The notes under the pieces are model-generated. The model saw nothing but the letters and a program-made list of their open reading frames with translations, had not been told where the DNA came from and searched no databases. This document shows, in pieces, positions 25,949 to 35,190 of a DNA stretch of 48,235 nt. Source of the stretch: Deltaproteobacteria bacterium (GTDB lineage Bacteria > Desulfobacterota > Desulfovibrionia > Desulfovibrionales > Desulfovibrionaceae). The stretch covers positions 1 through 48,235 of the forward strand of contig SAAX01000012.1 of assembly GCA_009929215.1 (NCBI GenBank). The letters are read 5' to 3'. Made by a program: the position numbers and the translations under genes. Position 1 is the first letter of the stretch; the number at the start of each line of letters is the position of its first letter.

Positions 25949-27997
25949 TCAGGCAACCACGCTGAGGTTGCTTGTGGCATATCTTGCCGTGTTACCCAGA
26001 GAATGCACAGGCTGTTCCAATGTTGAAATTTCCCTGTTTATCGAGGAGTTACGAACGCTTGCAAGATTCTTTAACCGGGCAAGTTCTTCCCTACGGGCAT
26101 CTTCTTCCTGCCGGGTATTGTGCTGGTTAAAGTCTTGCCAGGTGGTGTTGTTCTGCTCTTGGGGCGTTTCCTGCCGCACTTCCACCTTGTCCACCTTGAG
26201 GCCCTGCTGCTCAAGATTGATGCGGATAGCGTCAACCTGACGGTTGATCATGTCGGCGGTTTCAGACTTTTCAGAGCGGATAATGGCACTTACCTCGCCG
26301 TTGCGAACGGAAAGCGTAACATTGATGGTGCCCAGCTCCTGCGGGTTGAGTTGCAGATCAAGCCGCGTGCCGCCGCCCTTGATGGTAGAAAGCATGCCCT
26401 GTTCAACCTGCTGGGCCACCTGACGGCCAATGGGTGCAACTGTTGCCACATCCAGCACATCGGCAGAGACATTTTGCACACCCTGGGTGTTTTGCGCTGC
26501 CTGCGCGGCGGCGTATGCGGCTGCGTTGCCGTGGCCTGTGGCGGTGGCAGACTTCACGTCTACCTTGCCCAGCAACTCGCCCCACGAAGACTTGTCCTTT
26601 TGATCCTTATCCGCATCACTGCCAGAATTGCTGTCGGCGTACTTTTGCCCCTTGTCGTCAAACGCTGCGGCCTGCTGGCTTGCAGCCTGCGCGTGTGCCT
26701 GGTTGGTGGCATCGGGCTTGGCCTGCTGCTGCGCAGGTAGCGGAGCCTGCTGCGGCTGTGAAGCCTGTTGCGCAGGTTGTGAAGACTGCTGTGCGGTTTG
26801 CGAAGATTGCTGCGAAGACTGCTGCGCGGCTTGCTGCACAGGCGTCTGCGGGCTGGCTTTGGGCTCGGCAATTTTTTCAGCCTGGGGCGCACGCTGGGCC
26901 GCTGTGGACTTGTTGTCGGTAGTGGTATGGGCCTGACGCGAGTTGGCGTTGTCATCCTTGCCGATCATTTCACTCTGCGCGGCAACCTTAACGTCGCCCG
27001 TTTCAGTCTGATGTCCGGCTTCAAGGGTTGCGCCCAAAATATTGTTGGTCTTTTGCTGCACGGTCTTGTCAATAAGCACCTTGCTCTGTTGGGCAGTACG
27101 GTCGCGCAGCGAGCTGGCCTGCTTTTCCTTTTCTGTACGGGCGCGTGCCTTGCTGATGCGGGGCTGCAACGTGGTTTTGAGCGCTGTATCCAGCGTTTTT
27201 TGCGCAGCAACCTGTGATGTGAAAAAGTCGGTAACCGGGGCCATCAGCGTGCCAAACTGTTCGTTGAGGCAGGTGATTGAGGCGTTGCCGCCAAAGCTGT
27301 TGACCAGGGTTTGCAGATTGCTTGTGCCCAGGCCCAGGCCGCGCCCAAGCGAGATGGCTTCGTCCTGCGTAACCTCGATGGTTCCCGCAGGGTCAAGCTT
27401 GTTTACAAAGGCTGATATGGTGTTGAATGCCTGCTGGGCGTTGCCCTGCATCATCATGGTCTGAACATTGGTATCCAGCACGCCAGAAGGATCGACCTTT
27501 TTGAGCAGCGAGGTGATATTGGTCTTGTCCTCGTCGGTGAGTACGGGCGTGCCGTTGCCGCCCTTAACGCTGGCAGTTACCTGCGCAAGGGTTGCTCCAT
27601 CGGGCATTTCTGCAAGGGCAGCCAGCTTTGAAAGGCTGTCGGGCGAAGCGCCCGCCTTGAGCAGGTCGTTATAAAGTTCTTTGACTTCCTGCTTGGTAAA
27701 GCACACTTCGTCAAGCGTGTAGGTAACGCCGTTGCTGGTATTGCGCGAGTAGGGGCTTTGCACCTGTATGGCCGCTCTTGCGGTTGTGGCGGTGGCTGCG
27801 GATGTGGAGTGGGCAGACTTGACGGGCTTGGCAGTATCAAACAGATCAGCGGCCTCGCCAGCAGATTCTTCAACTCCCTTCAGGCTGCTGTTGAGAACGT
27901 CGAGAAATGAGGACGTGTTCTCATCATCAGGGCGGTTGTTGCTGGCGGCATTCCAAAGAGTTTGGCTGCGGCTCGTAAATGTGGGAAGAATCTGCAT
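25949..27997 (-). CDS. fliK: Flagellar hook-length control protein FliK
   Basis: This 682-aa protein measures hook length and switches export specificity. The C-terminal Flg_hook domain is clear (RLDLQLNPQELGTINVTLSV, about 542-560, followed by MINRQVDAIRINLEQQGLKV). The N-terminal and middle regions are poorly conserved, as in other FliK proteins, and serve as the ruler. A Gln/Ser/Ala-rich repetitive stretch (QQSSQ, QPAQQASQPQQ) lies near 370-440. The ribosome-binding site AAGGAG sits inside a perfect inverted repeat (28002-28033). The gene heads the hook operon on the minus strand. Confidence 0.92.
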   Translation of the reverse strand: MQILPTFTSRSQTLWNAASNNRPDDENTSSFLDVLNSSLKGVEESAGEAADLFDTAKPVKSAHSTSAATATTARAAIQVQSPYSRNTSNGVTYTLDEVCFTKQEVKELYNDLLKAGASPDSLSKLAALAEMPDGATLAQVTASVKGGNGTPVLTDEDKTNITSLLKKVDPSGVLDTNVQTMMMQGNAQQAFNTISAFVNKLDPAGTIEVTQDEAISLGRGLGLGTSNLQTLVNSFGGNASITCLNEQFGTLMAPVTDFFTSQVAAQKTLDTALKTTLQPRISKARARTEKEKQASSLRDRTAQQSKVLIDKTVQQKTNNILGATLEAGHQTETGDVKVAAQSEMIGKDDNANSRQAHTTTDNKSTAAQRAPQAEKIAEPKASPQTPVQQAAQQSSQQSSQTAQQSSQPAQQASQPQQAPLPAQQQAKPDATNQAHAQAASQQAAAFDDKGQKYADSNSGSDADKDQKDKSSWGELLGKVDVKSATATGHGNAAAYAAAQAAQNTQGVQNVSADVLDVATVAPIGRQVAQQVEQGMLSTIKGGGTRLDLQLNPQELGTINVTLSVRNGEVSAIIRSEKSETADMINRQVDAIRINLEQQGLKVDKVEVRQETPQEQNNTTWQDFNQHNTRQEEDARREELARLKNLASVRNSSINREISTLEQPVHSLGNTARYATSNLSVVA

Positions 27998-28001
27998 TGT
28001 T

Positions 28002-28033
28002 CACTCCTTGCGCACTAAGCTATACAAGGAGTG
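28002..28033 (-). promoter_or_regulatory. Hairpin that sequesters the fliK ribosome-binding site
   Basis: On the minus-strand transcript CACTCCTTG (28033-28025) pairs perfectly over 9 bp with CAAGGAGTG (28010-28002), with a 14-nt loop. The second arm contains the Shine-Dalgarno AAGGAG, 4 nt before the AUG at 27997. Folding would hide the site, so fliK translation may depend on unfolding, an RNA-binding protein such as CsrA, or upstream translation. Confidence 0.6.
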
Positions 28034-28108
28034 TTCCAAATATTTTAGTTATGTAAAATCAGTGTGTTGTGATTTGATGCTTTTGGCGGCAGGGCAATAC
28101 TTGCCGTA

Positions 28109-29521
28109 TCAGGCGGGGGTGGCAAAAAAAGGGGCAAGCGCTGCCAGGCGTTGCACGGCCATGCGCCAGCCCTGGTCACTGAAACCAGTATTTTCAAGAT
28201 GCATATGCAAGTGGCCTGTAAAAAGCCGCACCATGCCCGGCTGCCTGCGCCAGAAGTCAGCGGGCAGGGGGCTACGTTGCTTTAGGTGGTCGCTGCAAAC
28301 GGCGCACAGCCTGGCGAGACGCCCTGCAAGGCTCTGGGCAAGTTTGGGGTGTGCGGCGCGTAGCGCAGCAAGCTTTTGGCGCAGCAGGGGCTCTTGCGCA
28401 GAATCATAAAGATACAGAAAGGCCGCCTGCCACACGTCTTCAAGAAGTGGGCGGCAAGAAGCCTCTGGCGTGGCCGAAACTCGGTTGAGCGTGTGCAGGC
28501 CAAGGGCATCACGCCCTGTGCGGTACAGGGCAAGCCCCCTGGCAGCGGTGACCGCGGGCGTGTTTGAGTTTGCAAGGCACTGGTGAATTTCCAAGATAAT
28601 GCTGGCTACAGGCGCGGGCAAAAAAGCCTGTTTGCAATACAACCTTCCTCGTGTGCACTGCCAGCAGCCAACGCAGCTCATGGCGGCGCGCAGCACCCAC
28701 TGGCCGGGTGCAGAAGGCCCGGTTTCGCGGGCGTGCACAGGGCCCATAGAAAGGTTGAGTACAGGCACTCCAAGAAAATCGGCAAGATGCATGGGGCCTG
28801 TATCGGGCGTAACGCACAGGTCAAGCGTACCCATGAGCGCCGCCACCTCGCGCAGCGTAAGCTTGCCGCACAGGTTGGCCTGTGCAAGCCCCGTGCGCTG
28901 CGCCACCTGCTGCCCCAGCTCCATCTCGTTCTTGCCACCCAAAAATACGGGCGTAAGGTCGGCGGCAGCCAGCCGCAGCGCAAGGCGCGCCCAGAATCCT
29001 GCATCTGGGCGTTTGGCGGCCTCGCTGGCTCCAAGCACCAGGCCCACACGGCGCGTGCCAGCGGGTGCAGGGCGGGAATGCCCCACGCATGCAAGATTGG
29101 GATTGGGCGCAAGATCAAGCAGGTGCAGGTCGGCCCAGTGAAAGGCATTGGCGCGGTTGTTCTGGGTAAGGGCGGCCCGGTAGAGCTGCCAGAAGCCCTG
29201 AATGTGCAGGCCCGTGCTGTTGTCCACTGGCCCAAGCTTGAGGGGCGATTGCAGTTGGGCCATGGTTTGGGCTGCCACAGGGCTGCTGCTCAGGTTTATG
29301 GCCGCTGCATAGCTGTGTTGGGCAAGAACCTCGCAGTGGGATGGCGGAAAGAATACGGCATCGGGTGCCAGCGGCATGAGCTGCTCAAAAAAAGCTGGCT
29401 CGGCCACCACCCATAGGGGATTCTGCGGCCAAAGCTGGCGTAGACGCACCAAGAGCGGAAACGTCAGAATCAGGTCGCCCATGCGGTGCAGTTGCAGCAC
29501 CAGAATCGGATCAGCGGTCAT
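28109..29521 (-). CDS. Glycosyltransferase family 9 (heptosyltransferase-like)
   Basis: This 470-aa protein has the GT9 layout. The N-terminal motif LVLQLHRMGDLILTFPLL (about 6-23), a middle VGLVLGASEAAKRPD and the C-terminal nucleotide-sugar motif CVTPDTGPMHLADFLGVPVL (about 236-255) are all visible. A Cys-rich CVGCWQCTRG lies after it, and an extra helical C-terminus of about 150 residues follows. The start at 29521 is chosen because MTADPILVLQLHRMGD is the family start and the preceding gene ends 2 nt before it. Members add heptose or related sugars to LPS core or glycoproteins. Its position between flagellar genes and another glycosyltransferase raises the option of flagellar glycosylation. 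Confidence 0.85.
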   Translation of the reverse strand: MTADPILVLQLHRMGDLILTFPLLVRLRQLWPQNPLWVVAEPAFFEQLMPLAPDAVFFPPSHCEVLAQHSYAAAINLSSSPVAAQTMAQLQSPLKLGPVDNSTGLHIQGFWQLYRAALTQNNRANAFHWADLHLLDLAPNPNLACVGHSRPAPAGTRRVGLVLGASEAAKRPDAGFWARLALRLAAADLTPVFLGGKNEMELGQQVAQRTGLAQANLCGKLTLREVAALMGTLDLCVTPDTGPMHLADFLGVPVLNLSMGPVHARETGPSAPGQWVLRAAMSCVGCWQCTRGRLYCKQAFLPAPVASIILEIHQCLANSNTPAVTAARGLALYRTGRDALGLHTLNRVSATPEASCRPLLEDVWQAAFLYLYDSAQEPLLRQKLAALRAAHPKLAQSLAGRLARLCAVCSDHLKQRSPLPADFWRRQPGMVRLFTGHLHMHLENTGFSDQGWRMAVQRLAALAPFFATPA

Positions 29522-29523
29522 GG

Positions 29524-31323
29524 TCAGCCCCTGACAGGGCCACGGGCCACAGGCGTTCCGTAAACCTCGCGCATGCGTTCGAGCATGGTTTGCAGCCTGT
29601 GCTGCCATGTATGGCAGGAGAGCACGCGCTTGCGCGCCGCCTGCACAATGCGCTGGCGTTCCTGCGGGTGGGCGAGAAAGTGGCGCACCATGTCTGGTGC
29701 TTCGTCCGGCACGTGGTAGAAGGCCATTTCGTGCGGCTCAAAAAGCTGATCCATCTGCTCGCGCCAGTCTGTAAGCACAAAGCTGCCCGTTGCCGGTACG
29801 TCAAATACACGCTGGTTCACAGCCCCCTTCATCTGCTTGCTGGTGCAGTTGAAGTTGATGACAGACTGGGGGTAAAAGAGCGGCAGGTCGTGGTAGTAGC
29901 TCAGGGCATCCATGTAGCGGGGCTGCTGGGACTCGTGGCGAAATTCCACCTTCCAGCCCGCGTCACCCACTATGAGCGGGCGCAGGGGCAACAGGCGGCG
30001 CACGCAGCCATTGCGGTACAGGCGGGTGGCCTGCCATGTAACGGCTGTTTCGTAGGCCAGCTTGGCCTCGTTATCGGGCAGTTGCAGATAGTGGGCGTAG
30101 GCATCGGGCTGAAAATTTTTAAGAAAATCGGCCACAGATCGCTGGTCACTTTCCATAAATTCGCTTGCAACAGCGTAGAATGTGAGCAGCAGCGCACGGG
30201 GAAAGCGGCCATTTTTGAGCCTGCCGCCCACCTTGTAGACCATGGAATTGCCCACAAAAGAAAGGTCTGTCTTCCAGGCGGCCGGGGCCGATACCCCCTT
30301 GGAAGGATGAAAACGGTCGGGATCTGTGCCCAGGGGCAGATAAAAAACATGCTCAAAGCCCGCAGCCCGCAACGAAGGGATATTGTCTGAATCCCATGTG
30401 AACAGGGTTGTCCAGGGGCTTACGCAGCGCGTGTACAGGTGGATGATGAGGTGGGGGTTATCCACAAACCACGAGGCGAGGGGCAGCTGCAAGCGCGCCA
30501 GCAAATCCATAAGCACGCCTTCCACATCCACGCCCATGTGGTTGAGCGTAATGCAGCAGTCTGGCCTGAACGAAATTACCGCCTCAAGCAGCTGCTGTAC
30601 AAAATCGGTACGGGCCACCGCGTCGTCTTGCAAAACCACAAGCTTGTGCTCAATGCCCAGCTTGCGGCACGCGCCTTCCAACTCACCCATGAGAAAATAC
30701 TTGCTGGTCAGCAACAGCACACGCGGGCTGGAACCCACAAAACGGGGGCCGCTGGCCTTGCCCCAGAAGTCGAATTTTGCGCTGGCCGTCAGTTCTTTTT
30801 GCAGGCCGCCGTAATAGGCACGGTCGAGCCGCAGATAAAAGGGCAGGGCCAGGGGCAGCAGACGCATGCCGCCATTGCGCATTTGCCAGTGGGTGAGCTC
30901 GATGAGTGCTTCCTGAGGCTGCGGGCTGGTGATGAGCGTTACGCGCTGCGCCTGCTCTGCGGGCAGGTTTTGCAGCACATGGGTGATGGCTTGCAGGTCG
31001 GTTTCTTTTTCCACAACGGCCACGGGGCCATTGGTGTTGTGCAGTACATGACCAAGGGCGTGGCCAAGACCACAACCCAGCAGCACTGGCAGACAGTTGC
31101 CTTGCAGCTCCTGCTTCTGCCCATCTACAACCGCAGTTTCCCTTTCTGCCCCGCCGGGGTGCAGCATGCGAAACACTCGGTCGCCCAGCCGGACTTCGAC
31201 GTCTGTGGGTGCAGTAGTAGAAGCGCTGGCTTGCGTACCGTATGGCTTTTGGCCCGATTGTGCCTGTGTGCTGGTATGGTGGGAAAAGACCGCCGTAAAG
31301 CACGGCGTATGAGGCAGCGTCAT
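29524..31323 (-). CDS. CgeB/DUF3880-type glycosyltransferase
   Basis: This 599-aa protein is probably cytoplasmic. The N-terminal part resembles a methyltransferase- or Maf-like region ([14 protein letters not shown], about 81-94). The middle and C-terminal parts resemble DUF3880 plus the Glyco_trans_1_2 domain, including [25 protein letters not shown] and the late [21 protein letters not shown]. The latter is typical of GT-B enzymes related to spore CgeB and motility-linked transferases. Its ATG overlaps the stop of the FapA-like gene by four bases. It probably works with the next GT9 gene on flagellin or surface glycans; the sugar and acceptor are unknown. Confidence 0.75.
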   Translation of the reverse strand: MTLPHTPCFTAVFSHHTSTQAQSGQKPYGTQASASTTAPTDVEVRLGDRVFRMLHPGGAERETAVVDGQKQELQGNCLPVLLGCGLGHALGHVLHNTNGPVAVVEKETDLQAITHVLQNLPAEQAQRVTLITSPQPQEALIELTHWQMRNGGMRLLPLALPFYLRLDRAYYGGLQKELTASAKFDFWGKASGPRFVGSSPRVLLLTSKYFLMGELEGACRKLGIEHKLVVLQDDAVARTDFVQQLLEAVISFRPDCCITLNHMGVDVEGVLMDLLARLQLPLASWFVDNPHLIIHLYTRCVSPWTTLFTWDSDNIPSLRAAGFEHVFYLPLGTDPDRFHPSKGVSAPAAWKTDLSFVGNSMVYKVGGRLKNGRFPRALLLTFYAVASEFMESDQRSVADFLKNFQPDAYAHYLQLPDNEAKLAYETAVTWQATRLYRNGCVRRLLPLRPLIVGDAGWKVEFRHESQQPRYMDALSYYHDLPLFYPQSVINFNCTSKQMKGAVNQRVFDVPATGSFVLTDWREQMDQLFEPHEMAFYHVPDEAPDMVRHFLAHPQERQRIVQAARKRVLSCHTWQHRLQTMLERMREVYGTPVARGPVRG

Positions 31324-32456
31324 CGTTTAGTGCTCGTCTGGGCGGGCTGCATTGGTTCTGAAATAATTTCGTTATCCACAAGGCGAAACAAGGTGCACTT
31401 GTAGATTTTGTCCACAACCATAAATGCCCGGCCAATGGAAATTTCTACGCCGGGGTACACAGTGCCCTGGCAGAGCAGCCGACAGTTTTGCATGTAGCTT
31501 TCATCCTGCGCAAGCCTGCTCCACAGTTCGTCGCGCCGATTGATGAGCTGCCTGCGTTGCAGGCGCATGGCTTGCAGCTTGCGCGAAGCATCGTTGGTTT
31601 CAGGTGCCAGGTGACCAGCAATGGCATTGAGGTGGGTGATGGTTTGCGAAAGTTGGGCAATGATTTTGTCTATTTTTTCCAGCTGGCGGATGCTCAAGGG
31701 GTCGTAACCCAGGTACACCTTGGTAGCTAGCGACGCCTTGTTGCCAAGCTGGCCGCCCACATACACACTGCCATAGGCGTTGACGATACCGCCGTAGAGC
31801 TTGTCGCGCACAACCAGGTTGCTGCCAGCATATATGGTGCTGTACAGGCAGGTTTTTTCTATCACCATGTTGCCGCGTGCACGGGCCTCTACGCTTTCAA
31901 GAAACGGGGTCATGAGCTTGTCGCCCGCGTCAACCTTGCTGTGCTTGCCCGCGCCGCCGCGCACGCCGCCCTCAACCAAAAGGTCGCGCCGGGCACGCAC
32001 CACGCCGCCCTCAACCATGCCCATGATGCGCACATTGTTGCCCTGTACAGAAAAACCCGCGCGCACAGAGCCGTGCACCGCCATATCACCCACAAAGAAA
32101 ATGTTGCCGGTCTGAAAGCTCACGTCCTGACGTACGTTGAGCAGGGTTTTGACGGTAATTTTGCCGTTGAGGTAAAAAACATAGCCCTTGGCAGAGGCGA
32201 GAAGATAATTGGGATAGCGCGGGTCAACACGGGTGTTGCCGCCCATGGGGAAGACAGCCTTGTCGATAACAAAGCGGGTGTCGTATCCCGGCCTGGCGGA
32301 TTCCAGCGGTAAAATTTCCGCAAGAACCTGACCGGCGATAACGTTCTGGACATAGCCCAGACTGTACACGTCGGTAGAGCCGCTATCTCCACCTGGTTTG
32401 AGGTTGAGATAGTCGAAGTCGGGATTGAAGTAATGCCTCAGATAGTATTGCACCAT
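31320..32456 (-). CDS. FapA-family (DUF342) protein
   Basis: This 378-aa protein has the repetitive beta-helix of the FapA/DUF342 family, visible as regularly spaced glycine/valine motifs ([47 protein letters not shown]). A coiled-coil segment (about 260-330) follows. It lacks the N-terminal KH-like and the long C-terminal parts of larger members. FapA-like proteins have been linked to polar flagellar placement and assembly in vibrios. It sits upstream of two glycosyltransferases and, further on, the hook genes. The ribosome-binding site at 32456 is weak (GGATGG). Confidence 0.75.
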   Translation of the reverse strand: MVQYYLRHYFNPDFDYLNLKPGGDSGSTDVYSLGYVQNVIAGQVLAEILPLESARPGYDTRFVIDKAVFPMGGNTRVDPRYPNYLLASAKGYVFYLNGKITVKTLLNVRQDVSFQTGNIFFVGDMAVHGSVRAGFSVQGNNVRIMGMVEGGVVRARRDLLVEGGVRGGAGKHSKVDAGDKLMTPFLESVEARARGNMVIEKTCLYSTIYAGSNLVVRDKLYGGIVNAYGSVYVGGQLGNKASLATKVYLGYDPLSIRQLEKIDKIIAQLSQTITHLNAIAGHLAPETNDASRKLQAMRLQRRQLINRRDELWSRLAQDESYMQNCRLLCQGTVYPGVEISIGRAFMVVDKIYKCTLFRLVDNEIISEPMQPAQTSTKR

Positions 32457-32495
32457 GCACCATCCGTTGGGCTGAAGGCATAACCCGTGATATTG

Positions 32496-32849
32496 TTAAT
32501 CAGCAGTATCGGGGATATAGCCTTTCAATTCTTCTTCGCTCTCGAATGTGGGGAAAAACCCCTCAATTTCAGCCTTGCGCAACAGTTCTGCCACATGGGG
32601 TGCGGGCATCAGCAGCACCAGCCTGCGTCCGCGACCGCGACCCTTGGTACTGGCGCTTACCAGCACTCCAAGCCCTGAGGTGTCCACTTTTTCTACATGG
32701 CTCAGGTCAAGAACCACCTCGCGGATTCCCGGCGCCAGCAAATGGTCTTCCAGCTGTTTGCTGAAATCAGCCACGTCGGTTATCAGCAGATTGCCTGAAT
32801 AGCGTAGTACCGTGACATTGGTATGTGATTCCGCCTTCAGCTCAAACAT
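32496..32849 (-). CDS. STAS-domain anti-anti-sigma-factor-like protein
   Basis: This 117-aa protein is a single STAS domain like SpoIIAA/RsbV. VVLDLSHVEKVDTSGLGVLVSA (about 45-66) contains the serine (DTSGLG) that partner kinases phosphorylate. GGAGG lies 9 nt before ATG 32849; the longer frame upstream is unsupported. No partner-switching kinase (RsbW type) or phosphatase is in the window. Such orphan STAS proteins in desulfovibrios may act on sigma factors, chemotaxis/flagellar control or surface biogenesis. Confidence 0.85.
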   Translation of the reverse strand: MFELKAESHTNVTVLRYSGNLLITDVADFSKQLEDHLLAPGIREVVLDLSHVEKVDTSGLGVLVSASTKGRGRGRRLVLLMPAPHVAELLRKAEIEGFFPTFESEEELKGYIPDTAD

Positions 32850-32880
32850 GGCTGTATTTCCTCCGTAATGCAACAGACGC

Positions 32881-33363
32881 TCAACGGGAAAACAGGTTGG
32901 CAGAGTCCAGAATAATGGTCACAGGGCCCCAGTTGCAAAGGCGCACATCCATATCGGCTCCGAAGATGCCAGACGATACGCTGACGCCGCAAGTTTCGTC
33001 AACCATTTGAACGAAATCCGTAAACATGTCCCTGGCCCAGGCGGGGTCGCCTGCGTCGGTGAAGGAGGGCCTGCGCCCTTTGCGGCAGTCGGCGAAGAGG
33101 GTAAACTGCGGCACAAGCAGCAATTGGCCGCCAAATTCATCTAAAGATAGATGAAATTTATGGGCATTTTCTCCCGTTCCGGGAAAGATGCGCAGCCCCA
33201 CAAGCTTGCGGGCCATAGCTGTGTAAGATGGGGAAGACCGATAATCCGGCCCGTCCTCTTGCCCAAAACCCACAAGGGCCATGATGCCAGCGTCGATGGC
33301 CGCCACAAGACGGCCATCAACACTGACAGATGCTTCTTTAACTCTTTGCGCGATGATGCGCAT
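32881..33363 (-). CDS. dtd: D-aminoacyl-tRNA deacylase
   Basis: This 160-aa enzyme removes D-amino acids (D-Tyr and others, also Gly) mis-attached to tRNA. Both active-site motifs are present: PQFTLFADCRKGRRPSF (about 83-99; usually SQFTL) and NWGPVTIIL (about 144-152), with Gly-Pro in the cross-subunit motif. The N-terminus MRIIAQRVKEASVSVDG is canonical. The ATG overlaps the fadD stop by one base (TGATG), indicating translational coupling. Confidence 0.95.
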   Translation of the reverse strand: MRIIAQRVKEASVSVDGRLVAAIDAGIMALVGFGQEDGPDYRSSPSYTAMARKLVGLRIFPGTGENAHKFHLSLDEFGGQLLLVPQFTLFADCRKGRRPSFTDAGDPAWARDMFTDFVQMVDETCGVSVSSGIFGADMDVRLCNWGPVTIILDSANLFSR

Positions 33364-35141
33364 CAGGCATGGCCCACGGGCTCGTCGCCGTTTTCCTGGG
33401 CGGTGGCCAAAGCTGCGGGCGCAGGAGCGACATCAGTTGACCGCCGCTTTTTGCGGTTGGCCATCTTTTGCTCTTCTTCTTCGCGCAGGGCGCGGCGCAG
33501 CACCTTGCCCACAATGGTCTTGGGCAATTCATCGCGAAATTCGACCAGACGTGGAACCTTGTAGCCAGCCAGTTTCTGGCGGCACCAGGCTATGACTTCG
33601 GCCTTGGTGAGTTCTTCGCCGGGGCGGCGCACCACAAAGGCCTTGAGTATCTCGCCGCGCACATCGTCGGTAATGCCCACGCTCACGGCCTCAAGCACCT
33701 TGGGGTGTTCCAGCAACACTTCGTCCACCTCGCGGGGGTATACGTTGTAGCCGCCCACGATAACCATGTCCTTTTTGCGGTCTACTATATAGAAGTAGCC
33801 GTCATCGTCCATGGTTGCCAGGTCGCCCGTGTACAGCCAGCCATTGCGCAGGGCGCTGGCGCTTTCGTCGGGCCTGCGCCAGTAGCCGTGCATGACCTGC
33901 GGGCCTTGCACGATCAGCTCGCCCATCTTGCCGGGGGGCAGGGTAAGCGAGCCGCCTTCCATGTCCACAATGCGGGCGTCTGTACCCGGCACGGGCATGC
34001 CGATGGAGTTGGGGCGCTGCCCCTGGGTGCCCAGCGGGTTGCAGTGCGTGATGGGTGAGGCTTCGGTAAGGCCGTAGCCTTCAAGAATGGCTGCGCCGGT
34101 GGTTTCCTGAAATTTGCGAAAAATCTCGCGCGGTAGCGGCGCAGAGCCCGAAACGCATATCTGGATGCTGCGCAGGTCAAAATCTGCCAGATTTTTTTGC
34201 TGTAACAGCGAAATGTAGACCGAGGGCGCACCGGGAAAGACCGTGGGCTTGTACTTGGCAATAAGGCGCAGCACATCCTGCGGCACATAGCGCGGCAGGG
34301 GCAGTGTGGTGGCCGCCAGGGCAATGGGAATGATCAGGCCCGTGGTGAGGCCATACACATGAAAGAAGGGCAGCAACGATATGAACGTGTGCTTGTCTTC
34401 TGCCTTGACGTGGATGATATCGAGCACCTGACGGCAGTTTGTGCCCACGTTACTGTGGGTAAGGGTAACTCCCTTGGGCAGCCCCGTAGTGCCGCCCGTG
34501 TATTGCAGCATGATGGGGTCGCTCAGCGGGTCGGCAATGGGGGCCGAATAGCGTTCTGCACCTTTGAAAAAGTGCTTCCACTCGTGCACGTTTTTGCCAT
34601 CGTAGGGCACGGGTTGCTTGACGCTGCGACTTTTTTTGAGCTTGTAGAGCCAGTTGAGCGGGAAGGAAAGCGCATCCGCAGCGCCCGTGACGATAAAGTT
34701 CTTGAGCGGCAGGCGGTCGCGCAGGGCAGAAACACGCGGCCAGAGCAGATCGAGCAGCACCATGTGCTCTGCGCCCGAATCCTGCATATTGGCCATGATT
34801 TCTTTTTCCATGTACAGGGGGTTGGTCATGACCACCACGCCCCCGGCCTTGATAATGCCCCAGAAGGCCACCACAGTCTGCGGCATGTTGGGCATCATAA
34901 GGGCCACGCGGTGCCCCGTTTTTACGCCAATGCGGCGCAGGCCACCGGCAAAGCGTTCTGCCTGTTCGCGCAGCTGCTTGTAGGTGATGCGCGTATTCTG
35001 AAATATAACGGCCAGACGGTTGGGATATTTATCTGCGGCCTCGTCCAGCAAGGCATACAGCGGCTTGTTCCACACTTCGGAAGTGCGAGGAACGAAGGAG
35101 TCGTAGTGCGCAAACCAGGGCCTGCTGAGTTCTGTGTTCAT
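33363..35141 (-). CDS. fadD: Long-chain fatty-acid--CoA ligase (AMP-forming)
   Basis: This 592-aa acyl-CoA synthetase of the ANL superfamily has the AMP-binding P-loop YTGGTTGLPKG (about 214-224), the linker motif EGYGLTEASP and YTGDLATMDDDGYFYIVDRKKDMVIVGGYN with the catalytic Lys near the C-terminus (PKTIVGKVLRR). AAGGAAGG precedes the ATG. A basic, Ala-rich tail of about 35 residues follows the enzyme domain. It activates fatty acids with ATP and CoA. It lies between ispDF and dtd in a tightly packed minus-strand cluster. Confidence 0.92.
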   Translation of the reverse strand: MNTELSRPWFAHYDSFVPRTSEVWNKPLYALLDEAADKYPNRLAVIFQNTRITYKQLREQAERFAGGLRRIGVKTGHRVALMMPNMPQTVVAFWGIIKAGGVVVMTNPLYMEKEIMANMQDSGAEHMVLLDLLWPRVSALRDRLPLKNFIVTGAADALSFPLNWLYKLKKSRSVKQPVPYDGKNVHEWKHFFKGAERYSAPIADPLSDPIMLQYTGGTTGLPKGVTLTHSNVGTNCRQVLDIIHVKAEDKHTFISLLPFFHVYGLTTGLIIPIALAATTLPLPRYVPQDVLRLIAKYKPTVFPGAPSVYISLLQQKNLADFDLRSIQICVSGSAPLPREIFRKFQETTGAAILEGYGLTEASPITHCNPLGTQGQRPNSIGMPVPGTDARIVDMEGGSLTLPPGKMGELIVQGPQVMHGYWRRPDESASALRNGWLYTGDLATMDDDGYFYIVDRKKDMVIVGGYNVYPREVDEVLLEHPKVLEAVSVGITDDVRGEILKAFVVRRPGEELTKAEVIAWCRQKLAGYKVPRLVEFRDELPKTIVGKVLRRALREEEEQKMANRKKRRSTDVAPAPAALATAQENGDEPVGHA

Positions 35142-35190
35142 GTCCTTCCTTGTGTGGTCGATACGTTATGGCAGGGGGAGGCGGAGCAGA

